From Thermodesulfovibrionia bacterium (GTDB lineage Bacteria; Nitrospirota; Thermodesulfovibrionia; UBA6902): a stretch of DNA of 61,134 nt. Positions within the stretch are counted from its first letter, which is position 1. Each line of letters begins with the position of its first letter. The stretch is from the NCBI GenBank assembly GCA_947259645.1, contig CAMYND010000027.1, positions 9,328 to 70,461 of the forward strand. The letters are read 5' to 3'. Positions 8,761 to 17,211 of this stretch are shown here, piece after piece. The notes below the pieces were generated by a model. It saw only the letters and a list, made by a program, of their open reading frames with translations, searched no databases and was not told where the DNA came from. The translations under genes were made by a program, and so were the position numbers.

Positions 8761-8779
8761 GGCAATTGAGTTGGAACTG

Positions 8780-8793
8780 TTATTATCTAATAA
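8780..8793. promoter_or_regulatory. Candidate Fur/PerR operator
   Basis: TTATTATCTAATAA is a perfect 6-2-6 inverted repeat, AT-rich like known Fur/PerR boxes. It lies directly downstream of the -10 box and upstream of the start codon of the Fur-family gene, so repressor bound here would block its own transcription and that of acsB onward. Confidence 0.5.
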
Positions 8794-8794
8794 A

Positions 8795-8824
8795 AAGATA
8801 GCATAGGGTTTTCACTCTTGTCAA
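8795..8824 (-). promoter_or_regulatory. Sigma-70-type promoter upstream of fur-acsB-cooS
   Basis: On the minus strand a perfect -35 (TTGACA, 8819-8824) and a -10 (TATCTT, 8795-8800) are 18 bp apart, in the 88-bp gap after acsC. This gives the fur-acsB-cooS part its own start in addition to readthrough from acsEDC. Confidence 0.55.
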
Positions 8825-8848
8825 ACCCACAAAAATAGCGATAAATCT

Positions 8849-10183
8849 CTATGCTCTGCCTTTTAGATATGTTGGAATAGCGTTTGCTTCACGCGGTCCG
8901 ACAGTTATTTTCCAGCCTTCCAGCTTGTCCTCCAGCGCACCACTCAAAATCGCGACCTGGCCGGGTAAAATCAGCTCCTTGGTGCTGATCTTGTCCGCTA
9001 TGCCGCTTTCCTGAATAAATGCTGCTATTTTTGCTGCTGTAAACTTTCCTGCTGCCCAAGCTGTTAACACAGAAAGTCCTTCACAGTCCATTACAGCAAG
9101 AAAGCTGGGAACTTTGCTGTTTTCCACCTCTCCTGAGACGATAAAATAGGTAAGGGAGAAATTGGTTGTAATCATAAAGGGAGAATCAGCAGTGGGTTCA
9201 CCGATTTCGTATATCTTCTGCTCTACCTGCATAGGCACCTGCGGGTCAGTGTAAATATTCTGGCGCTGCGTAAAGAGCGCAAGGGTCTTCCACTTTTCAA
9301 TACTGCTGATAACAACGATCGATGCATACTTTGCGATCGCCACAGAGGCGATAGAGGCCTCAAGGATTGAATCATCTCTGATTACATTATTTATGACCGG
9401 ATAGCCAAGAGGTTTAAAGCTCTTTTTGAGTGCGGCGCGCCGGATCTGTGTGTTATGTTCTATAATTTCTTTCGCGCTCTTTGCACCTGAGTCAAGCACG
9501 ATATCTTCAACACCGAAGCCTTTTATTTTTTCAGTAAGTGTGCTCAGTGCTTCAAGCCCATCTGCCGACGCTACGAGAGGGCAGGCGTGGGCCTTTGCTA
9601 TGGCTGCCATGGCTTCAGCATTTTCATCTGTCGCACCGTTTATCAGGGGCTTTCTGTCAGCAACCGCTTTTACCGCGGCTTCGACTGCAGCAGCGTCTTT
9701 GCAGTTTAAGATAAGGGCGGCATCAGGTGCTTTTTCAGCTACTGACTTTACCGCTGCCTCATACGTTGCACTGTCACCAGAAGCGCACTCTATTGATATG
9801 GCATCAACCCTGAGTTTCTGCCCGACACGGTCAATTTCAGATTGTGCGACAGCTTCCGCAGTCGCGGCCAGATTATCATCAGTGTCCTTTACGTTCACCG
9901 CAACAGCGCATGGGTTAACAAATTTTTTCTCATGCCTGAACATAACTGTCTCAGCTCCCATTTTAACCGCCTTGTCGCCGGTGCCGAGGTTAAAAGACCT
10001 GATTGGCGGTGCAGATGCTTCTCCCAGTGTTGCTTTTGCCTCTTCCGAGACATCAGGACATGCTGATATGTCAGCTCCGCCCTGGGCAAGTTTCATTGCA
10101 AAGGCGAGGCATGTGGGAAAACCGCATTTCTTACAGTTAGTTTTTGGAAGAAGTTTAAATATCTGAACTCCTGTTAATGCCAT
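8849..10183 (-). CDS. acsC: Corrinoid iron-sulfur protein large (gamma) subunit AcsC
   Basis: This 444-residue subunit of the corrinoid/Fe-S protein (CFeSP) carries the low-potential [4Fe-4S] cluster that reactivates the corrinoid. The N-terminal motif has Cys at 17, 20, 25 and 42 (TNCKKCGFPTC then DISACP), typical of AcsC/CdhE. A TIM-barrel and a C-terminal corrinoid-binding domain follow. The length matches the family. It forms an acsE-acsD-acsC run on one strand and pairs with AcsD to accept methyl from AcsE and pass it to AcsB. The start has a TAACATGG context with an upstream GGAGG. Confidence 0.95.
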   Translation of the reverse strand: MALTGVQIFKLLPKTNCKKCGFPTCLAFAMKLAQGGADISACPDVSEEAKATLGEASAPPIRSFNLGTGDKAVKMGAETVMFRHEKKFVNPCAVAVNVKDTDDNLAATAEAVAQSEIDRVGQKLRVDAISIECASGDSATYEAAVKSVAEKAPDAALILNCKDAAAVEAAVKAVADRKPLINGATDENAEAMAAIAKAHACPLVASADGLEALSTLTEKIKGFGVEDIVLDSGAKSAKEIIEHNTQIRRAALKKSFKPLGYPVINNVIRDDSILEASIASVAIAKYASIVVISSIEKWKTLALFTQRQNIYTDPQVPMQVEQKIYEIGEPTADSPFMITTNFSLTYFIVSGEVENSKVPSFLAVMDCEGLSVLTAWAAGKFTAAKIAAFIQESGIADKISTKELILPGQVAILSGALEDKLEGWKITVGPREANAIPTYLKGRA

Positions 10184-10274
10184 GTTAGTCCTCCGTTTAT
10201 TTTCGTCATCTCTCTATCCATAATAATAAGTTATTTATATGAGAAGAAAAGCAGTGACTGAGTCGCCTGATTCA

Positions 10275-11216
10275 CTAGACTAACTCATCGACTGTTTTTT
10301 CAATATTCTCGATCGCTCTCGGGTGCCTCATCACGAGAAGATTTGTCCCGGAAAGGATCATTGATGTTGCTGTTAATGTTTCCCAGGCAACACCTCTTTC
10401 TGCAAGGGTCCCCCAGTCAGGCACTTCATTTTCTTCTGCTACTGTTTCCTTGACTTTCCAGACATACATGCCGACATCACCAAATATTGGCGGCTGCATG
10501 GTCGGATCATTCTGCGCAAGGCCGGCAAGCCTGATTCTTTCCATTACGGAATAGGTATATTCAAGGCCATATCCGAGGGCTGAACACATCGGGTCGGTAA
10601 TAAGCTTTTCCTTGTCAAAGCCCATTTGGGTTATCAGAATGTTTAACTGTTTCGCGAGATTGATGTCCAGCTCTGACATGGCTATCAGCTTGTGGTTATG
10701 GGCGAGTGCCGCTGCAACAATCGTTTTATAATTGCCTTCCTGAGCCTTTCCGATCACACAATTTTGCCCGCTTGCTGCTTCAGCTGCCGAGACAAGCACA
10801 GAGGCGTCTTTTTCAATATGATTGGAGCCGAGGATAATAAGTGGTATATTTACCGCCGCCAGAACATCTTTGATGGTTTGTGATGCTTCCTCGGCAGATC
10901 TGTCACCACGGTCAGGGTGCGTGCTGACGAGCCTGAGCGCAATCGCTTTGGCATTGAGCTGGTCCTGGCAGTGCTTTGCCCAGGTTACCGGATCACCACT
11001 TACATCTTTATACTCATTCCGGACAGTTTCAGGCCAGTCATCAGGGGCACAGTCCTGGATCTCGTGGGCAATTACCGGCTTGTTGGGTATCTCACCTTCG
11101 AATGCAAGAAAGGGAAGGGCGCTGTCACCACCAATCACGAGGGACTTATCTCCGGCGCCGAAGTCTACTGATAAGACCTTACCATTAAACGACTCTTTAG
11201 GGACAACAAATGACAT
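10275..11216 (-). CDS. acsD: Corrinoid iron-sulfur protein small (beta) subunit AcsD
   Basis: This 313-residue TIM-barrel subunit of CFeSP (AcsD/CdhD family) forms the heterodimer with AcsC and helps cradle the corrinoid. Family hallmarks seen are the N-terminal FNGKVLSVDFG-like segment, GGDSALPFLAFEG and DPMCSALGYGLEYTYS. The length is normal. It lies between acsE and acsC with short gaps, supporting a single transcript. No metal-binding Cys cluster is expected or seen. Confidence 0.95.
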   Translation of the reverse strand: MSFVVPKESFNGKVLSVDFGAGDKSLVIGGDSALPFLAFEGEIPNKPVIAHEIQDCAPDDWPETVRNEYKDVSGDPVTWAKHCQDQLNAKAIALRLVSTHPDRGDRSAEEASQTIKDVLAAVNIPLIILGSNHIEKDASVLVSAAEAASGQNCVIGKAQEGNYKTIVAAALAHNHKLIAMSELDINLAKQLNILITQMGFDKEKLITDPMCSALGYGLEYTYSVMERIRLAGLAQNDPTMQPPIFGDVGMYVWKVKETVAEENEVPDWGTLAERGVAWETLTATSMILSGTNLLVMRHPRAIENIEKTVDELV

Positions 11217-11257
11217 TGTAACCTCCAGTATCTAAAATCAGATTTTTATTCATTCAA

Positions 11258-11283
11258 AAGCTGACAGCTGAGAGCTGACCGCT
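11258..11283. repeat. Short AGCTGACAGCTGAGAGCTGA repeat fragment
   Basis: An AGCTGACAGCTGAGAGCTGA-like tract lies between acsE and acsD, related to the longer repeat at 5980-6050. It appears to be a remnant REP-like element. Confidence 0.4.
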
Positions 11284-11291
11284 GCGTATCA

Positions 11292-12080
11292 TTACATATC
11301 CAGATAAGAATGTGCATAAAGCGTCTTGTTAAGGAATACCTCTGTAGTTTTCATTACATCCATAAGGTCCTTATCAAGGGGGTTTGCAATGGCTGCTGTC
11401 AGACCTTCATACATTAATAATGTAAGATAGGTTTTGTCTATCAGACTTCTCATCTCTTTTGGCACGCCGTTTGAAATATTGCTGAGGCCGACGACTGTCT
11501 TCATCGGCGGGTCATTCAGCTCCTGAAACATCTGGATTGCCTTAAGTGAATGCATGGCCTGGTCCTGGGTAGTGCAGACCTGGAGAATAAGCGGGTCAAG
11601 GTAAATATCCTCCATGGGAACACCATATTCTCCAGCCCGTGCCATGATTTCAGCCGCGATACCGCACCGTTCCTCGGCATCTGCCGGAAGTCCGCCTTTA
11701 CCGACAGTCAGGGCAATGATTTCAGCGTTATGTTTTGCAGCAAGCTCAAGTATGGGAAACCTCTCCGGATCATTTGAGGTCGAGTTGATAAGGGCCCGTC
11801 CCCATTCATTATTATGAGCTTCCAGTCCGGCTTCAAGCGCTGACGCATTCGTTGTATCAAGACAGAGGGGCGCATGAACAACCTGCTGAATGCTCTCTAC
11901 CATCCACTTCATCAGGTCTTCGCCTTTTTCCTCTGCAGGGCCGATGTTGACATCAATGAAATGGGCCCCTGCCTTCCACTGCGCGTCCGCCAGTTCCTGA
12001 ATAGGTTTGGGGTCACGGGCATTCATCGCCTCCCTGACTTTTTTTGCGATAACACTGATTTTTTCGCCTATAATTATCAT
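11292..12080 (-). CDS. acsE: Methyltetrahydrofolate:CFeSP methyltransferase AcsE
   Basis: This 262-residue pterin-binding TIM barrel moves the methyl group from 5-methyl-THF to cob(I)amide on AcsCD, linking the folate branch to the carbonyl branch. Pterin-binding family features are visible: the MIIIGEKISV start, DVNIGPAEE, CLDTTNASALEAGL, LINSTSNDPERF and VVGLSNISNGVP. The length matches the Moorella enzyme. AAGGAG precedes the ATG at 12080. It is the first gene after two candidate promoters in the 305-bp gap and heads the acsEDC run. Confidence 0.96.
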   Translation of the reverse strand: MIIIGEKISVIAKKVREAMNARDPKPIQELADAQWKAGAHFIDVNIGPAEEKGEDLMKWMVESIQQVVHAPLCLDTTNASALEAGLEAHNNEWGRALINSTSNDPERFPILELAAKHNAEIIALTVGKGGLPADAEERCGIAAEIMARAGEYGVPMEDIYLDPLILQVCTTQDQAMHSLKAIQMFQELNDPPMKTVVGLSNISNGVPKEMRSLIDKTYLTLLMYEGLTAAIANPLDKDLMDVMKTTEVFLNKTLYAHSYLDM

Positions 12081-12147
12081 TCCCGGAATCTCCTTTTACT
12101 GTTTTGATATTTAAAAAGAACTGATCTGCATGAAGCAAAAGTCTTGG

Positions 12148-12156
12148 ATTATAACA
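12148..12156 (-). promoter_or_regulatory. Extended -10 promoter candidate for acsE
   Basis: The minus strand reads TGTTATAAT: a perfect TATAAT (12148-12153) with the upstream TG of extended -10 promoters. It lies about 70 bp before the acsE start. No good -35 is seen, which is acceptable for this class. Confidence 0.5.
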
Positions 12157-12209
12157 TAGAAGTTAACAAAAATTGCATAATTGATCTGAGAATATTTGAT
12201 CATAAGTAA

Positions 12210-12238
12210 ATTAAATACCATGATAGGCAAATTGACAA
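12210..12238 (-). promoter_or_regulatory. Sigma-70-type promoter candidate upstream of acsE
   Basis: On the minus strand TTGTCA (12233-12238) and TTTAAT (12210-12215) each match 5 of 6 consensus bases with an ideal 17-bp spacer, in the gap before acsEDC. Confidence 0.55.
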
Positions 12239-12385
12239 GAAAAAAAGATAAATATCGAGATGAAATAAATTTATATGCATGATCTTACTGTCACCTTATG
12301 GACACACATTTCCACATTCATGCAAGGACAAGCTGAGATTCAGGCTTCCTAGAAATTTGAAAGATATCTGTTCGTGAAACTGTGT

Positions 12386-13153
12386 CTATGGAATTTCGCA
12401 GCTGTCAAGTATTTCATATATTTTACTGACAGCTACAGAATCAGCCGGCAGCTCAAACACGGGCCTGCCTTCCATATCAAGATGGAATATATTTTCATCC
12501 TGGGGAACATGGAATACATCTTTGATCGACAGATCAGGATGAGCCTTTATCAGGGTTTGAAAATTCTCGTCAGAAACCCTGTTAATAATGAGTTTGCGCT
12601 CATTAACGTCAAGTTTTAATTCATCAACCAGGCTGCTAATCCTCTTGGCTGTTTCAACGCCTTTTTTGGTAGGATCACTGATAATCAGCAGCAGATCCAC
12701 TTTGTGGGTCGTTCTCCTGCTCAGGTGCTCCATTCCTGCTTCATTATCAATTACCACATAGGAAAAATCCTCAGACAGCTTGTCCGTATATTTCCGTATG
12801 ATATTGTTGGCAGCACAATAGCACCCCGGACCTTCAGGCCTCCCCATGACCATGAGGTCAAAGCCGTCCGATTCAATTACAGACTGCTGTACCTGGTAGT
12901 CAAAGAGCTGCTCCATGCTCATTCCACCCGGCCGCGCTGCGCCGCTGCGTATATTCTCGAGAGAATCTTCACGTAAACTGCCGATGGTCGCATGAATTTC
13001 TACACCAAGGGCCTCATTCAGGCAGGCATTACTGTCTGCGTCAACAGCAAGAACCGCCTTCTTTTTCTTTTCGATGAGATAGCGGACGGTCAACGCTGAA
13101 ATCGTTGTTTTACCCGTACCGCCCTTTCCCGCTAAACCGACTACATATGCCAT
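12386..13153 (-). CDS. cooC: CODH nickel-insertion ATPase CooC (AcsF-like)
   Basis: This 255-residue MinD/SIMIBI-class ATPase matures the Ni-containing CODH or ACS clusters. A Walker A with deviant lysine (GKGGTGKT at 9-16) and the CxC metal motif (C111-Y-C113 in GPGCYCAANN) identify the CooC/AcsF group. A second, distinct CooC is encoded at 46950-47735. Position directly upstream of acsEDC and in the same orientation fits a maturase for AcsB or CooS; which one cannot be told from sequence. It is divergent from the chemoreceptor gene at 13336. Confidence 0.92.
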   Translation of the reverse strand: MAYVVGLAGKGGTGKTTISALTVRYLIEKKKKAVLAVDADSNACLNEALGVEIHATIGSLREDSLENIRSGAARPGGMSMEQLFDYQVQQSVIESDGFDLMVMGRPEGPGCYCAANNIIRKYTDKLSEDFSYVVIDNEAGMEHLSRRTTHKVDLLLIISDPTKKGVETAKRISSLVDELKLDVNERKLIINRVSDENFQTLIKAHPDLSIKDVFHVPQDENIFHLDMEGRPVFELPADSVAVSKIYEILDSCEIP

Positions 13154-13335
13154 CTGACTAGAATATAGTGTTCATATTGAATTATCAAGGAACAGAACGT
13201 TCTGAATTCAATTGCTTTACCTCTCAGCAAAAAAGCCCCTGATTTAAGAGAAAGTCCCCTAACAACTTAAGAAAAAAGGGAAAGTGTCGATTAAAGTATA
13301 TGTAAGGCATTTATTGCCCGAAAGGTGAATGAATT

Positions 13336-15060
13336 ATGGCCAAAAGTACCACTATGAGATTGACAATAGGGACCAAGCTGTTTGTCCTCTTTGGAGCAAT
13401 GATAATTCTCTTTATAAGCTTTACCTGCTATGTGAGCACAGATCTCAAGAAATTTGAAAGCGATATTCATAAATCCCGCATGATTCAGCAGGAAATGCTT
13501 ACTGCGAAGGATATACAGCTCCATGTACTTAATGTATGGCAGTTTATTACTGATGCTTCCCTGACAAAGGACTACACTGTTATAACTGACGAGGCAGAAC
13601 CGAATTATAGCGAGGCGAAACAGTCGATTGATAAATTTCGCACCCTTGGAACTGAAGGGAAATATGAGAAGGACTTTGCAATTCTAAATGAGCAAATCGA
13701 TGATATGTGGGACACAGGAATACGGATGTACGAAGCGTACAAAGGCGACTGGGAGGCTGGAAATGTCATCATGGATGAGTTTGACAAGAAAAGCGAGCTA
13801 ATAATCAACACTGTCGCTGCCCTTGTCAATAAGGAGAATGAGAAGGGAGCAGCTTCTGTGGAGGAGATCAGTAAGAAGGTAAAATCCTCTCTTAATATCG
13901 TCAACATGGTTTTTGTAGTGGGGCTGCTCATTGGAGCGGGTATATTGTTCATCCTGTGGTCATTAAGCAATTCTATAACAGGGCCTCTTACGCTCCTTCT
14001 GAATGCTACCAGGCAGGTATCGAAGGGCGATTTATCTGTGCAGGTTCAGAACATTCGCGGCAATAATGAAGTAGGCGAGCTTTCCAGAAACTTTGAATTT
14101 ATGCTTGCAGGCCTGAAAAAGATGACTCAGCAGATAATGAGCGGTGTTCACCAGCTTGCTTCTGCAGCTGAGGACCTCTCAGAATCAGCACTGAAAATTG
14201 TGGATGGTTCGAATGAACAGACTATAAAGTCATCACAGGTTGCTGCTGCCTCGCAGCAACTCAACGTAACCATTACTGATGTAGCGGGCAGTGCCTCAGG
14301 TGCAGCCCTGTCAGCCAAGGATGCGAACAGCAAGGCGTCACTGGGCGGTGAAATAGTAAAGAAGAGTATTGTCAGTATCAATGCAATTGCAGAATCATCG
14401 CGAGAGACAGCTGAGGTTATGTCTGTACTGGGCAGCCGGTCAGAAGAGATTGGCGCTATAATTAAGGTCATTGATGATATAGCCGGCCAGACCAACCTGC
14501 TGGCCCTGAATGCTGCCATCGAGGCTGCGAGGGCAGGGGAACAGGGGAGAGGTTTTGCCGTTGTTGCTGATGAAGTGAGGAAGCTGGCTGAAAAGACCAC
14601 CGAGGCAACAAAAGAGATCGCTGAGACGGTGAAAGTTATTCAAAGTGATACGAATAGGGCATTACTAAGCATGGAAAATGAGGTCAATAAGGTCAACGAA
14701 GGAGTCACTCTTGCCAGATCAGCCGAGGACGCAATTCAGGAGATTACCGGAAAGGTGAATGAAGTCAGCTCCATGATAAATCAGATTGCTACAGCGTCAG
14801 AGGAACAGTCATCGGCTGCGGAACAGATTGGTGGAGATATAGGGCTTGTTGCAGAGATTTCAAAGGACACGTCTGAATACGCCAACAAGATTGCATCCGA
14901 ATGCCAGGAACTTGCTGTGCTGGCTTATAATCTGAAGACCTCGGTAAAAGTTTTTGAGACATCGGCAACAATCCCAAAAGGACAGGGATCGGGCATTAAA
15001 GACAGGAAAGCCGATGAAGAACAGGACAAGCTCAATCCTGAGGATACCATCCTTTTCTAG
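13336..15060 (+). CDS. Methyl-accepting chemotaxis protein
   Basis: This 574-residue transmembrane chemoreceptor has TM1 at about 12-32, a roughly 150-residue helical periplasmic region resembling a four-helix-bundle sensor, TM2 at about 187-211 and a HAMP linker. The cytoplasmic signalling hairpin has its conserved tip at about 373-413 ([20 protein letters not shown]). There is no C-terminal CheR/CheB tether pentapeptide; it ends in a charged tail. AAAGGTG precedes the ATG. It is divergent from cooC across 182 bp. The ligand is unknown, and linkage to CO/acetyl-CoA metabolism is only positional. Confidence 0.93.
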   Translation: MAKSTTMRLTIGTKLFVLFGAMIILFISFTCYVSTDLKKFESDIHKSRMIQQEMLTAKDIQLHVLNVWQFITDASLTKDYTVITDEAEPNYSEAKQSIDKFRTLGTEGKYEKDFAILNEQIDDMWDTGIRMYEAYKGDWEAGNVIMDEFDKKSELIINTVAALVNKENEKGAASVEEISKKVKSSLNIVNMVFVVGLLIGAGILFILWSLSNSITGPLTLLLNATRQVSKGDLSVQVQNIRGNNEVGELSRNFEFMLAGLKKMTQQIMSGVHQLASAAEDLSESALKIVDGSNEQTIKSSQVAAASQQLNVTITDVAGSASGAALSAKDANSKASLGGEIVKKSIVSINAIAESSRETAEVMSVLGSRSEEIGAIIKVIDDIAGQTNLLALNAAIEAARAGEQGRGFAVVADEVRKLAEKTTEATKEIAETVKVIQSDTNRALLSMENEVNKVNEGVTLARSAEDAIQEITGKVNEVSSMINQIATASEEQSSAAEQIGGDIGLVAEISKDTSEYANKIASECQELAVLAYNLKTSVKVFETSATIPKGQGSGIKDRKADEEQDKLNPEDTILF

Positions 15061-15086
15061 TGAAACATTAACGTCGACACATCAGA

Positions 15087-16439
15087 TTACAATGAGGGCA
15101 GTTTAGACAACGCTTCCTTTATCTTCTCTTCAGGATATGCATAATCCGACAGCTTGCCTTCCATAAAATCTGCATATGCCTGGAGGTCAAGGTACCCATG
15201 TCCGCTCAGGTTAAACAGTATTGTTTTGGCTTTTCCTTCCTCTTTGCATAAAAGAGCTTCGTCAATAACCCCCTTGATCGCGTGAGCTGTTTCAGGAGCG
15301 GGGATAATGGTTTCTGTCCGGGCAAACTGCAGTGCTGCCTCAAAGACACCTGTCTGGTGATAAGCCTTTGCCTCGATGAGCCCGTCATGATAGAGCTGAC
15401 AGACAAGGGGAGAATCAGCATGATACCTGAGGCCGCCCGCATGAATACCGGGCGGGATAAAATCATGTCCCAGGGTATACATCATTAAAAAAGGCGTCAG
15501 TCCGGCCACATCACCAAAGTCATACCTGAACTCGCCCTTTGTAAGTGTCGGGCAGGAGGCAGGCTCCACAGCAATGACTCTCACCTCTTTACCCGCTATT
15601 TTATCGTGGACATAGGGGAATCCTATGCCGGCCAGGTTACTGCCCCCGCCGCAGCATCCTATAACAATGTCAGGGTATTCGCCGGCCAGTTCCATCTGCT
15701 TTTTTGACTCAAGCCCGATAACAGTCTGATGAAGGCAAACGTGATTCAATACTGAACCCAGGGCATAGTTGGTTCCGTCATGTGTTGCAGCATCTTCAAC
15801 TGCTTCGGATATGGCAAGGCCAAGACTTCCCTGGTTATCAGGGTCCTGCTCAAGGGCTTTTGTTCCGGCCTGGGTCTCATGGGAAGGGCTCGCATGGACA
15901 TTTGCGCCCCATGTCTCCATCATAATCCTCCGGTAGGGTTTCTGGCTGTAGCTGACCTTGACCATATACACGGTGACATCAAGACCGAACAGGTTTCCGG
16001 CCAGAGCCATTGAAGAACCCCACTGGCCCGCTCCGGTCTCTGTGGCGATTCTTTTTATCCCTGCCTGTTTATTGTAGTATGCCTGCGGGATCGATGTATT
16101 CGGCTTATGGCTTCCGGCAGGACTTACACCTTCATATTTATAATAGATTTTTGCAGGAGTATTTAATGCCTTTTCGAGCCTGTGGGCCCGGTAAAGAGGA
16201 GAAGGTCTCCAGAGGGAATAGATATCAAGGACTTCCTCAGGTATATCAATCCAGCGTTCCTGGCTGACTTCCTGTTCAATCAGGGCCATCGGGAATATAG
16301 GCAACAGGTCATCTGGGGTAACAGGCTCCCGAGTTCCGGGGTGCAGGGGCGGTCGGGGAATGTTCGGCATGTCAGCCATGATGTTATACCACTGTTTCGG
16401 CATATCTTTTTCACTGAGGTTGATCTTTGTCTCTTTCAT
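15087..16439 (-). CDS. trpB2: TrpB2-type tryptophan synthase beta-like protein
   Basis: This 450-residue PLP enzyme is of the TrpB2 class, which has an N-terminal extension absent from TrpB1. SHKPNTS contains the PLP-binding Lys, and [10 protein letters not shown] is the phosphate-binding glycine loop. It should condense indole and serine to tryptophan. No trpA or other trp gene is near; TrpB2 is often found outside trp operons and may act alone or salvage indole. It is divergent from the helical protein gene at 16603. Confidence 0.9.
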   Translation of the reverse strand: MKETKINLSEKDMPKQWYNIMADMPNIPRPPLHPGTREPVTPDDLLPIFPMALIEQEVSQERWIDIPEEVLDIYSLWRPSPLYRAHRLEKALNTPAKIYYKYEGVSPAGSHKPNTSIPQAYYNKQAGIKRIATETGAGQWGSSMALAGNLFGLDVTVYMVKVSYSQKPYRRIMMETWGANVHASPSHETQAGTKALEQDPDNQGSLGLAISEAVEDAATHDGTNYALGSVLNHVCLHQTVIGLESKKQMELAGEYPDIVIGCCGGGSNLAGIGFPYVHDKIAGKEVRVIAVEPASCPTLTKGEFRYDFGDVAGLTPFLMMYTLGHDFIPPGIHAGGLRYHADSPLVCQLYHDGLIEAKAYHQTGVFEAALQFARTETIIPAPETAHAIKGVIDEALLCKEEGKAKTILFNLSGHGYLDLQAYADFMEGKLSDYAYPEEKIKEALSKLPSL

Positions 16440-16602
16440 GATCCCTCCGGGTATAATGATATCGAGCTAACGGGTTTAACGAATTATATAATATAACTGT
16501 ACGATCTTCAATTGGGGATCCTGCAGCGTGATGAATATCGAAGAAGCTGATCTGATATAATGTAGAGAGATGATATGAACGTGGTATCCAAGGGAGGGAG
16601 AA

Positions 16603-17082
16603 ATGGCCGCCAAATCACCGAAGAAAAAGACAGCAGCAAAAAGGAAAAGGAAAGTTAAAGAAAAAGCTCAGGACGTGCCTCTTGAACAGATCGAGTCAGA
16701 CATGGAACATTCCGCATTAAATGACTTTGCTGAAACAACGAAAGCTGATCTGAAAAAGCTCGGGGATAAGATACATGAAGCCACTGACAGGGGAGTCCAT
16801 GTGGTAAAGGATATCGCTGAACATGTGCAGAGATTTGCTAATGACGCCACTGAACTTACAAAAATCAAGATAGACCTTCACAATCTGAAAAGTGAGAGGA
16901 CAAAGTTGTATACGCTTATGGGTGAACAGCTCAGGAACCTTTATATATCGAAAGAACTTACCGGTCTGAAAAAACGCTTCACCAGTGAATTCAAAAAACT
17001 TGATGAGCTTGAGACAGCAATAGCTGATAAGGAAAAGCGTTCATCAAATATTTCTATTTCAGAAGATATGAAAAAGCTTTAA
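16603..17082 (+). CDS. Lysine-rich N-tail helical protein of unknown function
   Basis: I do not recognise a named family. The 159-residue protein starts with a very basic tail (about residues 3-25, repeated K/A/R) followed by amphipathic, coiled-coil-like helices to the end. The helical part resembles that of the protein at 28189-28713, sharing a pattern like KLYTLMGEQL..LY versus KLGGEVYDLI. There the basic tail is at the C-terminus instead. A GGGAGAA site precedes the ATG. Such architecture occurs in phasins and in histone-H1-like nucleoid proteins, so DNA or granule binding is possible but unproven. Confidence 0.75.
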   Translation: MAAKSPKKKTAAKRKRKVKEKAQDVPLEQIESDMEHSALNDFAETTKADLKKLGDKIHEATDRGVHVVKDIAEHVQRFANDATELTKIKIDLHNLKSERTKLYTLMGEQLRNLYISKELTGLKKRFTSEFKKLDELETAIADKEKRSSNISISEDMKKL

Positions 17083-17211
17083 GTGCCGATGGCGGCATCA
17101 CTAGAAAGTTTCTGTTACTGGTGTGAGACCGGCAGTCCGATTTGCCCCTGAAATTTCTTGTCTCATAAGAACAGGGATATTGTCCCATCTACTGAAAACA
17201 CACGTATTGAT

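Larger units (their letters stand above)
12081..12385. other. 305-bp gap between cooC and acsE
   Basis: I see no gene here. The stretch is AT-rich and holds two promoter candidates reading toward acsE (12210-12238 and 12148-12156). No clear terminator for cooC is visible, so partial readthrough from cooC is possible. Confidence 0.6.

Noticed and set aside
13260-13335. Sigma-28 promoter before the first chemoreceptor
   Set aside because: A TAAAGTAT box is present but the GCCC-rich half is about 16 bp away rather than 11.
17158-17211. TTG start for the L,D-transpeptidase
   Set aside because: It would place 18 polar residues before the signal peptide; ATG 17212 gives a normal export signal.
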